NCBI GenBank assembly: GCA_023268955.1
Contig: JALRJW010000233.1
Coordinates: forward strand, 1 to 11,463
DNA length: 11,463 nt
Reading direction: 5' to 3'
Origin: Aliarcobacter sp.
GTDB taxonomy: Bacteria; Campylobacterota; Campylobacteria; Campylobacterales; Arcobacteraceae
Shown here: positions 1-6,220 of the stretch, in pieces
How positions within the stretch are numbered: position 1 is the first letter of the stretch
Layout: each line of letters begins with the position of its first letter
Translations under genes and position numbers: made by a program
Notes under the pieces: model-generated
Seen by the model: the letters and a program-made list of their open reading frames with translations, nothing else
Databases searched by the model: none
Told to the model about the DNA's origin: nothing

Positions 1-561
1 TCTAATTACAGGATAAAGCATATTTATTAAAATAATAACTGCAAAAATAAATATAAACCCAAAAATCCACCAAGATGGAAAATTTAAAATAATATAAGAG
101 ATTCCTGCAACTACAAGCGAACCGAAAACTAGTGTTAGAACTGCCGATTTTATAGTGTCTTTTATGTATAAAACTGATGTCATATTTGAAAAACCATATT
201 TTTTATCAAGTTTAAATGTTTTATATATACCAAAAGGTAAAGTTAAAGCCCAATTTATAGCAATAAACACATTTACAAAAATAATAGCTTTTAAAATTGT
301 TGATTCAACCAAAATAAGCCCATTTAAGGCACTTAAACCAAAACTAATCCATCCCATAAATATTACAAAGTCATAAAAAGTGCTAAATACAGTAAGTTTT
401 TCTTTTTCAATTGCATAATTTGCTGCAACTTTGTATTTTTCATCATCTAAAATAATAGCTTGAAGATTTTTAGCATTTTTCACATAACCAATTTGCATAA
501 ATGATGTATAAATATTTACTATAAAATATATGCAATATGCTGTGACAAATATTTCTAACAT
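1..561 (-). CDS. M48 family metallopeptidase (Ste24/CAAX protease-like), N-terminal part only
   Basis: This frame starts at an ATG at 561 and stays open to the window edge, so only the first 187 residues are seen. It is a polytopic membrane protein with hydrophobic stretches near residues 2-22, 63-84, 90-110, 138-159 and 163-185. The segment PFGIYKTFKLDKKYGFSNMT (about 108-127) matches the conserved loop of the Peptidase_M48_N domain (in Ste24 roughly PFxxYxTFxxExxFGFNxMT). In this family the membrane domain is followed by a zinc protease domain with HEXXH, which would lie beyond the left edge and is not visible. Ste24-type proteins cleave membrane or envelope proteins; the bacterial substrates are mostly unknown. 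The start is supported by an AAAGGA ribosome site about 6 nt upstream. The PLD-family gene upstream is separated by 55 bp, so the gene could be cotranscribed with it. The family call is fairly sure; activity cannot be judged. Confidence 0.8.
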   Translation of the reverse strand, partial: MLEIFVTAYCIYFIVNIYTSFMQIGYVKNAKNLQAIILDDEKYKVAANYAIEKEKLTVFSTFYDFVIFMGWISFGLSALNGLILVESTILKAIIFVNVFIAINWALTLPFGIYKTFKLDKKYGFSNMTSVLYIKDTIKSAVLTLVFGSLVVAGISYIILNFPSWWIFGFIFIFAVIILINMLYPVIR

Positions 562-616
562 TAATTTTCCTTTAATATTTTTTATTTAATTAAGTAGATT
601 CTATAATACAGTATAT

Positions 617-1099
617 TTAGTTTAAAGTTGATAAAAAGTTGTTTAGTCTTTGAATAGTTTGTTTTTCATTTGTAAAATACAAAATTTCGTAGTTTTCATT
701 GAAAGATTTTTTAGTCCAATTTGCACTACCAAAATATGCTGTTTTATTATCAAAAATAGCAAGTTTTGTGTGAAGTTTTTCTTCTATAATTATAGTTTTA
801 ATACCATTTTTTTTGAACTCTTTATATAATTCATCTTCTTCTTTTATTTTTGATTCATCAAAATAAACAGTAACTTTTATTCCATTTTTACTTGCAATTA
901 AAAGTGGTTTTGCCAACCTTTTATATGAAAAATTATAAACAGCTATTTTGATCTCTTTTTTAGAATCTAATATAAGATTTTCAATATGATTTAAAACTTC
1001 TTTTTTTTGTTTTGGAAGGATAAATAGTTCATTTGCAAAACTATTTATAGATAAAAATAGAGCTAATACTATACTAAAAAGAATTTTATTCAAATACAT
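617..1099 (-). CDS. Secreted phospholipase D superfamily protein, single HKD motif (Nuc-type nuclease)
   Basis: This is a 160-residue protein with an N-terminal hydrophobic signal or anchor (residues 2-22, ending near NSFA), so it probably acts in the periplasm or on the inner membrane. The HKD motif is complete: HTKLAIFD (H110, K112, D117) followed by GSANWT (124-129), then a conserved NYE. A single HKD of about 160 residues is the form of the Nuc nuclease group, which acts as a dimer; two-domain phospholipases and cardiolipin synthases are much longer. Helicobacter pylori NucT, a periplasmic single-strand nuclease linked to DNA uptake, belongs to this group, so a DNA-processing role is a reasonable inference; phospholipid hydrolysis is not excluded. 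The open frame extends three bases further to a TTG at 1102, but the ATG at 1099 has an AAAAGAG site 7 nt upstream. The first 14 bases overlap the end of the thioesterase gene, which suggests coupled translation. Confidence 0.85.
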   Translation of the reverse strand: MYLNKILFSIVLALFLSINSFANELFILPKQKKEVLNHIENLILDSKKEIKIAVYNFSYKRLAKPLLIASKNGIKVTVYFDESKIKEEDELYKEFKKNGIKTIIIEEKLHTKLAIFDNKTAYFGSANWTKKSFNENYEILYFTNEKQTIQRLNNFLSTLN

Positions 1100-1448
1100 C
1101 AAAAAGCTCTTTTGGAATTTTGCAAGGTCTGTAATCTTTTAAGTAAGCAAGTTTAAAACTAGCTTCAAACAGTAGTTCATCATCTCTATATATTTTTTGT
1201 TCCATTACAATAGATGCTGATTTTTTAATAGTAAGTTTTGATTGCACATCAAGTAAATCTCCAAAAACAGCAGATTTTACATAGTTTGCATGCACTTCTT
1301 TTACTACAAAAAATTCATTTTCTTTGTGAGGACTTAAACCTTTTTGAAAAAAAAGTTCACTTCGTGCTCTTTCACAAAATTTCAAGTAGTTAGCATAATA
1401 TACAACCCTACCAACATCAGTATCTTCGTAATAAATTCTTATTTGCAC
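1086..1448 (-). CDS. ybgC: YbgC-like acyl-CoA thioesterase (4HBT hotdog fold)
   Basis: A 120-residue cytoplasmic hotdog-fold protein. The N-terminal signature YYEDTDVGRVVYYANYL (residues 6-22), followed by KFCERARSE, is that of YbgC acyl-CoA thioesterases; D11 is the likely catalytic acid. YbgC hydrolyses acyl-CoAs (short-chain in some species, longer-chain in H. pylori) and is linked to phospholipid metabolism and, in E. coli, to the Tol-Pal region. No tol genes are seen here. Two signature positions differ from the usual GGVVYHA: G to R at 14 and H to Y at 18. The open frame begins with a TTG at 1454, but that lies directly against the AAAGGA ribosome site. The in-frame GTG at 1448 has ideal 6-nt spacing and gives an N-terminus like the H. 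pylori protein, so I chose it. It is the first gene of a probable ybgC-PLD unit. The family is certain; the substrate is not known. Confidence 0.88.
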   Translation of the reverse strand: MQIRIYYEDTDVGRVVYYANYLKFCERARSELFFQKGLSPHKENEFFVVKEVHANYVKSAVFGDLLDVQSKLTIKKSASIVMEQKIYRDDELLFEASFKLAYLKDYRPCKIPKELFDVFE

Positions 1449-1569
1449 ATTCAATCCTTTGTATAAATACCCAAAGTGTTTATTTAATCATCTTATTTGA
1501 AAGAAATAAATAGGTTAATTTTTTAAATGTAGCAATATAAATCACAACTTATAAGCTTGTAATTATTCA

Positions 1570-1806
1570 TTATTCTGTAATTTTATTAACTGTATTTTTA
1601 GTTGCTTCATAAGCTGTACTAGTACCTTCTTTTGTAGCTTCCCAAGCCTCAGTACTAACTTCTTTAGTTTTTTCCCAAGTTTTATTACTTACATCTTTTG
1701 TCTTAGTCCAAGCCACGTCTGAATCTTTTTTAACACCATCCCATGTATTAGTACAACCCGAAAAAATAAATCCGATAAAAATTAATGTTCCTAGTAAAAT
1801 TTTCAT
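1570..1806 (-). CDS. Small lipoprotein of five 11-residue (hendecad) repeats
   Basis: A 78-residue protein not recognised as a named family. Residues 1-17 form a lipoprotein signal with lipobox FSGC, so the mature protein would start with lipidated C18. Almost all of the mature protein is five consecutive 11-residue units beginning at W22, W33, W44, W55 and Y66, with consensus W-E-x-T-K-E-x-S-x-x-A. K is fixed at unit position 5, and an aromatic residue opens every unit. This periodicity resembles group 3 LEA-like or apolipoprotein-like amphipathic helices, or right-handed coiled coils. The units differ at synonymous sites (ACA/ACT, GCA/GCT), so the repeat looks old and maintained. It is the last gene of the glyS operon, 18 bp after the other lipoprotein gene, with an AAAGGA site before the ATG. 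An envelope-associated role, perhaps in stress or surface organisation, is inference only. Confidence 0.85.
   Translation of the reverse strand: MKILLGTLIFIGFIFSGCTNTWDGVKKDSDVAWTKTKDVSNKTWEKTKEVSTEAWEATKEGTSTAYEATKNTVNKITE
1579..1743 (-). repeat. Five tandem 33-bp coding repeats (11 codons each)
   Basis: The TGG codons of the repeat lie at 1741-1743, 1708-1710, 1675-1677 and 1642-1644, exactly 33 bp apart, followed by a TAT codon at 1609-1611 in the same register. The fifth codon of every unit is AAA, and the eleventh is GCT in three of five units. The repeat is much better conserved as protein than as DNA. Confidence 0.85.
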
Positions 1807-1824
1807 ATTTATTCCTTTATATTA

Positions 1825-2154
1825 TTATGGTTTTTCAAAGAAAATATAGTTAGTTGAATAATCAGAAAACTCAAAATATACTTTCTTTTCATTTGAATCT
1901 TGAGTAAAGTTTAAGTTCTCATCTAAGATACCATATCCGTATCTATATGGTCTAGCTGTATTATCTTCAGTTGCAATTGCTGTTGAAAGTTTATCAATTT
2001 TAATAAATCTTTTAACTAATTTATCACCTGCGTATATTTCTAAAACACCGTTTACACCAGTCCAGTTTTGAATATATCTATTAATTTTATTTTGTTTTTC
2101 TTCACAACCTGCAAAGAAAACTAAAAAAATAGTTGCAAGTAAAGCAATTCTCAT
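1825..2154 (-). CDS. Small lipoprotein, function unknown, downstream of glyS
   Basis: A 109-residue protein with a clear lipoprotein signal peptide: positive start (MR), hydrophobic core, and lipobox FAGC with C17 as the lipidated cysteine. EE follows the cysteine, which does not suggest inner-membrane retention by the E. coli D+2 rule. The mature part of about 92 residues is soluble and looks beta-rich (GVLEIYAGDKLVKRFIKID, then KKVYFEFSDYSTNYIFF). No catalytic motif or known domain was recognised. The gene begins 8 bp after glyS, and its AAGGA ribosome site overlaps the glyS stop codon, so its translation is probably tied to glyS. I infer an envelope protein carried in a translation operon; the link to glyS may only be for expression. 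Confidence 0.85.
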   Translation of the reverse strand: MRIALLATIFLVFFAGCEEKQNKINRYIQNWTGVNGVLEIYAGDKLVKRFIKIDKLSTAIATEDNTARPYRYGYGILDENLNFTQDSNEKKVYFEFSDYSTNYIFFEKP

Positions 2155-2162
2155 TTTAATCC

Positions 2163-4175
2163 TTAGATTGAAATTTCAGCAATATCAGCTATGTTTTTAA
2201 ACTCTGAATAAACTAAACCAATGATGTTTTTTCTATTAGCTTTAATAGCTTCATTTTCATGGTTTACAAATACATTATCAAAGAAATTATCTAAACTTCC
2301 TTTTAATCCAAACAATGCATCTAATTGCTCTTCATAATTTACATATGATTTTGATTTTACATTATTAAAGTTAACAAATAACTCTTTTTCAGCATCTTCT
2401 TCAAGTAAAGACTCTTCAACCACTAATGAATTAGAGAAATCTAAATCTTTGATGATATTTGCAACCCTTTTAAATGTAGCTTGATACTCTTTGTAGTTTT
2501 CACTTAAAACAATAGGATTTAAAGCACATAATTTTTGAGACACTTTGAAAATATCAGTTTCACCTGAACCTAAAACAGCCTTTAAAACCGATGGATTTAC
2601 ATCAAATATTTTAAATAATCTTTCTGTAAAGAATTCAATTAAAACTTTTTTATCAAGTCCTGGATATTTAGAAATGTTATCATCAATGATTTTTGATAAA
2701 TCAAGTGGTAATTTATGCTCAATAGCAATTTTTACAATACCAGCAGCAGCTCTTCTTAATCCAAATGGATCTTTAGAACCTGTTGGAATTTGACCAATGC
2801 TAAATAAAGCCATTAGTGAATCTAATTTATTTGTTAAAGCAACAATTGATGAAATATCATTAGATGGTAAATCAGAATCTTCTCCATCAGGTAAGTATTG
2901 CTCTTTGATTGCTGTGTAAACATTTTCATTTTCACCAGCTAATTTTGCATAGTAATACCCCATAAGTCCTTGAAGCTCTGTAAACTCATAAACCATCTCA
3001 GACATAAGGTCAGCTTTTGCTAATGAAGTTGCTCTTAAAACATCACTATTATCAACACTAAACTCTTTTGCTAAATATAGTGCTAGATTTTCTTCTCTAA
3101 CAACTTTATCATAAACGCTTCCAAGTCCATTTACAAACATTACATTCTTTAGACCTTCAGTGCTAAGTCCATTTTTAATGTCATTTTTCCAGAAGAACAT
3201 ACCATCAGCAAGTCTTGGTCTTAATACTTTTTCATTTCCTGAAATAATATAACCAAAATCATCTGTTTTTGCATTTGAAACAACAATAAAGTTGTTAGTT
3301 AATTTCCCATCTTTATAAACAGCAAAATATCTTTGATGCTCTTTCATAGAAGTTACAATAACTTCTTCAGGCAACTCTAAAAACTCAACATCAAATTTAC
3401 CAATTAAAGCTGTTGGATACTCCGTAATTGCAACAACTTCATCAAGTAATTCAGGGTCAATCTCAATAGTAACATTATGTCTTTGCTCTATTTCTTTCAT
3501 TTGAGCTAAAATTCTTTGTTTTCTTTCATCAGGATATAAAATAACCGCATTTTTGTCTAACTTGCAGAAATAATCTCCTGCAAATGAATAAGAAAATGGC
3601 TCATAAGAAACCATTCTATGTCCAAAAGAGATATTTGAAGACTTAACTCCAAATAATTCACCCTCAACAACTTCTTCACCAAGCATAATAGTTAAAGTTC
3701 TAATTGGTCTAATAAAACTATCTGTCCTGCTTCCCCATCTCATAGATTTACCAAAAGACAATGAAGAAATAAACTCATTAACCATATCATTTAAAAGTGT
3801 TTTAGCTTCACTTCCTTTTACTTCTTGTTTGAAATATAAAACTTCACCTTTACCTTGGTCAATAGTTTGAAGTTCACTAACATCAACACCACATTTTTTA
3901 GCAAAACCAACAGCAGCTCCTGTTGGCTGTCCATCTTTATAAGCTATTTTAACAGGTGCTCCAAATTGTTCAACAACTGAATCTTCTTGAGCAACAGCAA
4001 ACTCTCTATGCCATAATACTAATCTTCTTGGTGTATAGAAAAATTCAAATTCACACGCTAATCTGTTTTTTTCTAATATATCCATCCATTTTTTTTCAAT
4101 ATTTGGTAATTCTTTTAAAAATGGAATTGCTGGTAGTTCTTCAACACCAATCTCAATTAATAATGGTTTATTCAT
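2163..4175 (-). CDS. glyS: Glycyl-tRNA synthetase beta subunit
   Basis: A 670-residue protein, normal length for the beta chain of the bacterial alpha2/beta2 glycyl-tRNA synthetase, which charges tRNA-Gly with glycine in the cytoplasm. The alpha subunit (GlyQ) holds the class II catalytic core; the beta subunit binds tRNA and is essential. Family landmarks appear in order: LLIEIGVEELPA at 5-16, FGKSMRWG at 141-148, FIRPIRT at 154-160, HQRYF at 280-284, RLADGMFFWKND at 321-332, LMSEMVYEFTELQG at 390-403 and PTGSKDPFGLRRAA at 464-477. The C-terminal part is the helical anticodon-binding (DALR-like) region. glyQ is not in the window. The ATG at 4175 lies inside the last codons of the preceding small gene, with AAGGA 8 nt upstream. 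Complete, with no odd features. Confidence 0.98.
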   Translation of the reverse strand: MNKPLLIEIGVEELPAIPFLKELPNIEKKWMDILEKNRLACEFEFFYTPRRLVLWHREFAVAQEDSVVEQFGAPVKIAYKDGQPTGAAVGFAKKCGVDVSELQTIDQGKGEVLYFKQEVKGSEAKTLLNDMVNEFISSLSFGKSMRWGSRTDSFIRPIRTLTIMLGEEVVEGELFGVKSSNISFGHRMVSYEPFSYSFAGDYFCKLDKNAVILYPDERKQRILAQMKEIEQRHNVTIEIDPELLDEVVAITEYPTALIGKFDVEFLELPEEVIVTSMKEHQRYFAVYKDGKLTNNFIVVSNAKTDDFGYIISGNEKVLRPRLADGMFFWKNDIKNGLSTEGLKNVMFVNGLGSVYDKVVREENLALYLAKEFSVDNSDVLRATSLAKADLMSEMVYEFTELQGLMGYYYAKLAGENENVYTAIKEQYLPDGEDSDLPSNDISSIVALTNKLDSLMALFSIGQIPTGSKDPFGLRRAAAGIVKIAIEHKLPLDLSKIIDDNISKYPGLDKKVLIEFFTERLFKIFDVNPSVLKAVLGSGETDIFKVSQKLCALNPIVLSENYKEYQATFKRVANIIKDLDFSNSLVVEESLLEEDAEKELFVNFNNVKSKSYVNYEEQLDALFGLKGSLDNFFDNVFVNHENEAIKANRKNIIGLVYSEFKNIADIAEISI

Positions 4176-4335
4176 CTATGTTTTCCTTAGGTGAGTTATT
4201 ATCTTTTTGTTTAGAATCTTTTGGTTCTATTTTGTCTTTATATTTGTCTATTTGTTGTCTGTTAAAATTAATGATAAACAATGCTACCATTATCACAAAC
4301 ATTACTAAAATTATTACGTCTAATATATCTTTCAC
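4168..4335 (-). CDS. Small single-pass membrane protein (55 aa, GTG start), coupled to glyS
   Basis: A short frame that a length cut-off would miss. It begins with GTG at 4335, preceded by AAAGAGA about 5 nt upstream; a stop codon lies further upstream with no ATG between. It encodes 55 residues: a hydrophobic helix at about 4-23 (ILDVIILVMFVIMVALFII), then a very polar, lysine-rich tail (NRQQIDKYKDKIEPKDSKQK...) ending ENIDE. The short KD start and the positive tail leave the topology open; the positive-inside rule favours a cytoplasmic C-terminus. Its stop codon TAA (4168-4170) overlaps the glyS start by 8 bases, and the glyS ribosome site is inside this gene, which argues that it is really translated. 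No family was recognised. It sits 41 bp after the unknown 125-residue gene in the same operon. Confidence 0.65.
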   Translation of the reverse strand: MKDILDVIILVMFVIMVALFIINFNRQQIDKYKDKIEPKDSKQKDNNSPKENIDE

Positions 4336-4376
4336 AAATATCTCTTTTCTTTTAAAATTTGGATTTTATCTAATTA

Positions 4377-4754
4377 TCACTTATTATCAAGTAATACAGC
4401 GTAAATAACGCCATCTATTTCATTATTTGCTACATCTTCAAAACTATCATTGTTTTCAATAACACATAAGTTTTTAGCATCAAACATATAGTTATCTGCA
4501 ATTTTTTGTATGGCTGTTGCTAATTTAAAATCTGAAACTATAAAATCTGCTTTTAAACTATTGCAATAAATAGCTTGTTTAATATTATCCACCTTTATTA
4601 GGCATCTAACATCATTTTCATAACAATATTTAAGAAGTTCTTCCTCATAGTTAAAAGCAACTAAACTATTAGCTTTTGTATTTTTTATATCTTCAATATT
4701 TGAAATATTAAAAATCTCTTCAAAAGGAACTAAACTATCACCAATAATAATCAT
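4377..4754 (-). CDS. Conserved-looking hypothetical protein, alpha/beta fold (125 aa)
   Basis: I do not recognise a named family. It is a cytoplasmic protein of 125 residues with no signal or membrane segment. It shows an alternating strand-helix pattern: strands around SLVAFN (30-35), CLIKV (51-55), FIVSD (71-75), NLCVIE (95-100) and DGVIYAV (114-120), with helices between. This looks like part of a TIM-barrel or Rossmann-like sheet (inference only). Acidic residues end several strands (D75, E100), as in ligand-binding barrels. It starts at an ATG 2 bp after the zinc-ribbon protein, whose last codons carry the AGAGG ribosome site, so it is firmly within the operon. Similar short proteins without assigned function occur in other Campylobacterota, as far as I recall. 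No function is claimed. Confidence 0.8.
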   Translation of the reverse strand: MIIIGDSLVPFEEIFNISNIEDIKNTKANSLVAFNYEEELLKYCYENDVRCLIKVDNIKQAIYCNSLKADFIVSDFKLATAIQKIADNYMFDAKNLCVIENNDSFEDVANNEIDGVIYAVLLDNK

Positions 4755-4756
4755 CT

Positions 4757-4990
4757 TTAACCTCTATTACTTAAGCACTCTTTTGAACAAAAATATTGTC
4801 CATTGCTTAAAATACCCTCTTTTTTTGAAACAAATGTTTTGCAAGATGGGCACTCAACCATAATATCATCAATCTTTTCATTTTTTTTAGTTTCACTATT
4901 TTTTGATAACTCTTTTTCTCTAGATTTCTTAAAAAAAATCATATAAACTAGTATTAAAACTAAAATTACCACTAATGCTTTCATTAACAT
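4757..4990 (-). CDS. PP0621-like membrane-anchored zinc-ribbon protein
   Basis: A 77-residue protein. Residues 4-20 form an N-terminal transmembrane helix, residues 21-43 a lysine/glutamate-rich linker, and residues 45-72 a small zinc-binding module: VECPSC (C47, C50), then YFCSKEC (C68, C72), a CX2C...CX3C arrangement expected to hold one zinc. This combination of anchor, linker and CPxC...FCSxxC is that of the PP0621 family, whose function is unknown. The first ATG (4990) is preferred over the ATG two codons later (4984) because the AAAGG site at the end of rsmG is 8 nt before the first and 14 nt before the second. It lies 4 bp after rsmG, so translation is likely coupled. The family call is moderately sure; the role is unknown. 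Confidence 0.8.
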   Translation of the reverse strand: MLMKALVVILVLILVYMIFFKKSREKELSKNSETKKNEKIDDIMVECPSCKTFVSKKEGILSNGQYFCSKECLSNRG

Positions 4991-4994
4991 CGTT

Positions 4995-5585
4995 TTAACC
5001 TTTTATATAAAGATAGTTTCTATCTTTTCTTTCATGGACTTCATAATTGTTTACATTAGCTTCTTGTAATTCAGACTCAAGCATGCTTCCTTTGTAAAAC
5101 AGATATGAAGAGTTTTCTTTTTTTATATTTTTTGTAATATCAACTAAAAGTGAAGTGTTTGTTACAGCCCTAGAAGTTATTAAATCAACTTCTAAATCAT
5201 TTACATTTTCAACTCTTTTGCAATGAATTGTTAAATTATCAAGCTTTAATTTAGCCTTGATTAAATTTAAAAATGAAACCCTTTTTATTCTTGGTTCTAT
5301 TAAATGTGATTTTACATTTTTTAAAGCTATAGCTAATACTAAACCTGGATAACCAGCACCCGTTCCAATATCTGCAAAACTTTCATAATCTTTCATATAA
5401 TCCATAAATTTCAATGGATACAAAGAATCTAAAATATTTTCATAAATACTTTCAATACTAAGATTTCCACTTAAATTATGAATTTTCCCCCAAGTTTGCA
5501 AATCAGCTATAAAAACTTCAATATCTTTGTAAAATTCATCACTAAATGATAAACCATTCTCTTCTAAAAGGTTTTTTAAACTCAT
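4995..5585 (-). CDS. rsmG: 16S rRNA (guanine527-N7)-methyltransferase RsmG (GidB)
   Basis: A 196-residue cytoplasmic methyltransferase, slightly shorter than the E. coli protein (about 207). RsmG transfers a methyl group from S-adenosylmethionine to N7 of G527 in 16S rRNA; loss gives low-level streptomycin resistance in many bacteria. The N-terminal TWGKIHNLSG (31-40) matches the family's WN...NLT element, and the SAM-binding motif I FADIGTGAGYPGL spans 70-82. A second acidic motif, IEPRIKRVSFL, is at 96-106, and ITSRAV at 136-141 corresponds to the family's xSRA motif. Its ATG shares one base with the ribA stop (TAATG), so the two are coupled. The end of the gene (AAA GGT TAA) supplies the ribosome site for the next gene. 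In C. jejuni the gene is also next to ribA, as I recall. Confidence 0.97.
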   Translation of the reverse strand: MSLKNLLEENGLSFSDEFYKDIEVFIADLQTWGKIHNLSGNLSIESIYENILDSLYPLKFMDYMKDYESFADIGTGAGYPGLVLAIALKNVKSHLIEPRIKRVSFLNLIKAKLKLDNLTIHCKRVENVNDLEVDLITSRAVTNTSLLVDITKNIKKENSSYLFYKGSMLESELQEANVNNYEVHERKDRNYLYIKG

Positions 5586-6160
5586 TACAGAAGGTGTCCC
5601 ATTTCATCTTTTTTAGTTGCTAAATAGTGTTTATTAAATTCATTTGGTTTAATAATTGAAGGAATTCTTTCAACTATATCAACACCACAATTTTGTACAT
5701 ACTCTATTTTCTTAGGATTATTTGTAATAAGTTTTATTCTTTTTACATTTAAATCTTTTAATATTTCACCTACAATAGTGTAATCCCTCTCATCTTCTGC
5801 AAACCCAAGTTCTAAATTAGCCTCAATGGTATTTCTTCCTTTATCTTGAAGACTATAGGCATTTACTTTATTAAATAAACCTATATTTCTTCCCTCTTGT
5901 TTATGGTAAATTACTAATCCACCATTTGCAGAGATAAAATCCATTGCTAAATTTAATTGCGCTTGACAATCGCATTTTAGACTACCTAAAGCATCTCCTG
6001 TTAAGCACTCTGAGTGAATTCTAATAAATGGTATTTCAATGTTTTCAAAATCTTCACTCATAATAGCTAAATGCTCTTGATTGTTGTATTTATATGCTTT
6101 GATTAAAAAGTTTCCATGTTTTGTAGGTAATTTAGCAATATTTGACTTTTCAATATTCAT
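5585..6160 (-). CDS. ribA: GTP cyclohydrolase II
   Basis: A 191-residue cytoplasmic enzyme that opens GTP to 2,5-diamino-6-ribosylamino-4(3H)-pyrimidinone 5'-phosphate, formate and pyrophosphate, the first step of riboflavin synthesis. It aligns well along its length with E. coli RibA: RIHSECLTGDALGSLKCDC (47-65) carries the three zinc ligands C52, C63 and C65; YHKQEGRNIGL (85-95) is the substrate region; ADERDY lies at 121-127; LITNNPKK is at 144-151. The C-terminus ends in the same MGHLL. There is no DHBP synthase domain, so this is RibA alone, not a RibBA fusion. It is the first gene of the long minus-strand operon and diverges from hemB. The ribosome site (AAGG, 11 nt before the ATG) is weak. 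No riboflavin riboswitch fits in the 60-bp upstream gap. Confidence 0.97.
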   Translation of the reverse strand: MNIEKSNIAKLPTKHGNFLIKAYKYNNQEHLAIMSEDFENIEIPFIRIHSECLTGDALGSLKCDCQAQLNLAMDFISANGGLVIYHKQEGRNIGLFNKVNAYSLQDKGRNTIEANLELGFAEDERDYTIVGEILKDLNVKRIKLITNNPKKIEYVQNCGVDIVERIPSIIKPNEFNKHYLATKKDEMGHLL

Positions 6161-6220
6161 ATTTGTTTAAACCTTAAATTGTTAAAATTCGCCAGAGTAT
6201 AACTAAAAGAGGTAAATAAA
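6161..6220. promoter_or_regulatory. Divergent ribA/hemB promoter region with probably overlapping promoters
   Basis: Only 60 bp separate the two starts. On the plus strand the best -10 is TAAAAT at 6183-6188, which would start hemB mRNA near 6195; the ribosome site AAAGAGG is at 6206-6212. On the minus strand TATACT at 6201-6196 would start ribA mRNA near 6189. The alternative plus-strand TATAAC (6198-6203) is too close to the hemB ribosome site. There are no convincing -35 boxes, as is usual in Campylobacterota. If these -10 elements are right, polymerase could occupy only one promoter at a time. The existence of the region is sure; the exact boxes are inference. Confidence 0.5.

Noticed and set aside
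155..376. 73-residue plus-strand frame near the left edge
   Set aside because: It is antisense to the M48 N-terminal membrane domain, which has a clear family motif.
1544..1560. Near-perfect palindrome ACAACTTATAAGcTTGT just after the repeat lipoprotein gene, as a possible terminator or operator
   Set aside because: The two arms leave almost no loop, there is a bulge, and no T-tract follows on the minus strand. It could easily arise by chance in AT-rich DNA.
2545..2793. 82-residue plus-strand open frame inside glyS
   Set aside because: It lies antisense to conserved glyS codons (the PTGSKDPFGLRRAA region); a shadow frame.
3956..4408. 150-residue hydrophobic plus-strand frame across the glyS start and the small membrane gene
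   Set aside because: It is antisense to glyS and to the 55-residue gene. Its hydrophobic look comes from AT-rich antisense sequence, and there is no convincing ribosome site.
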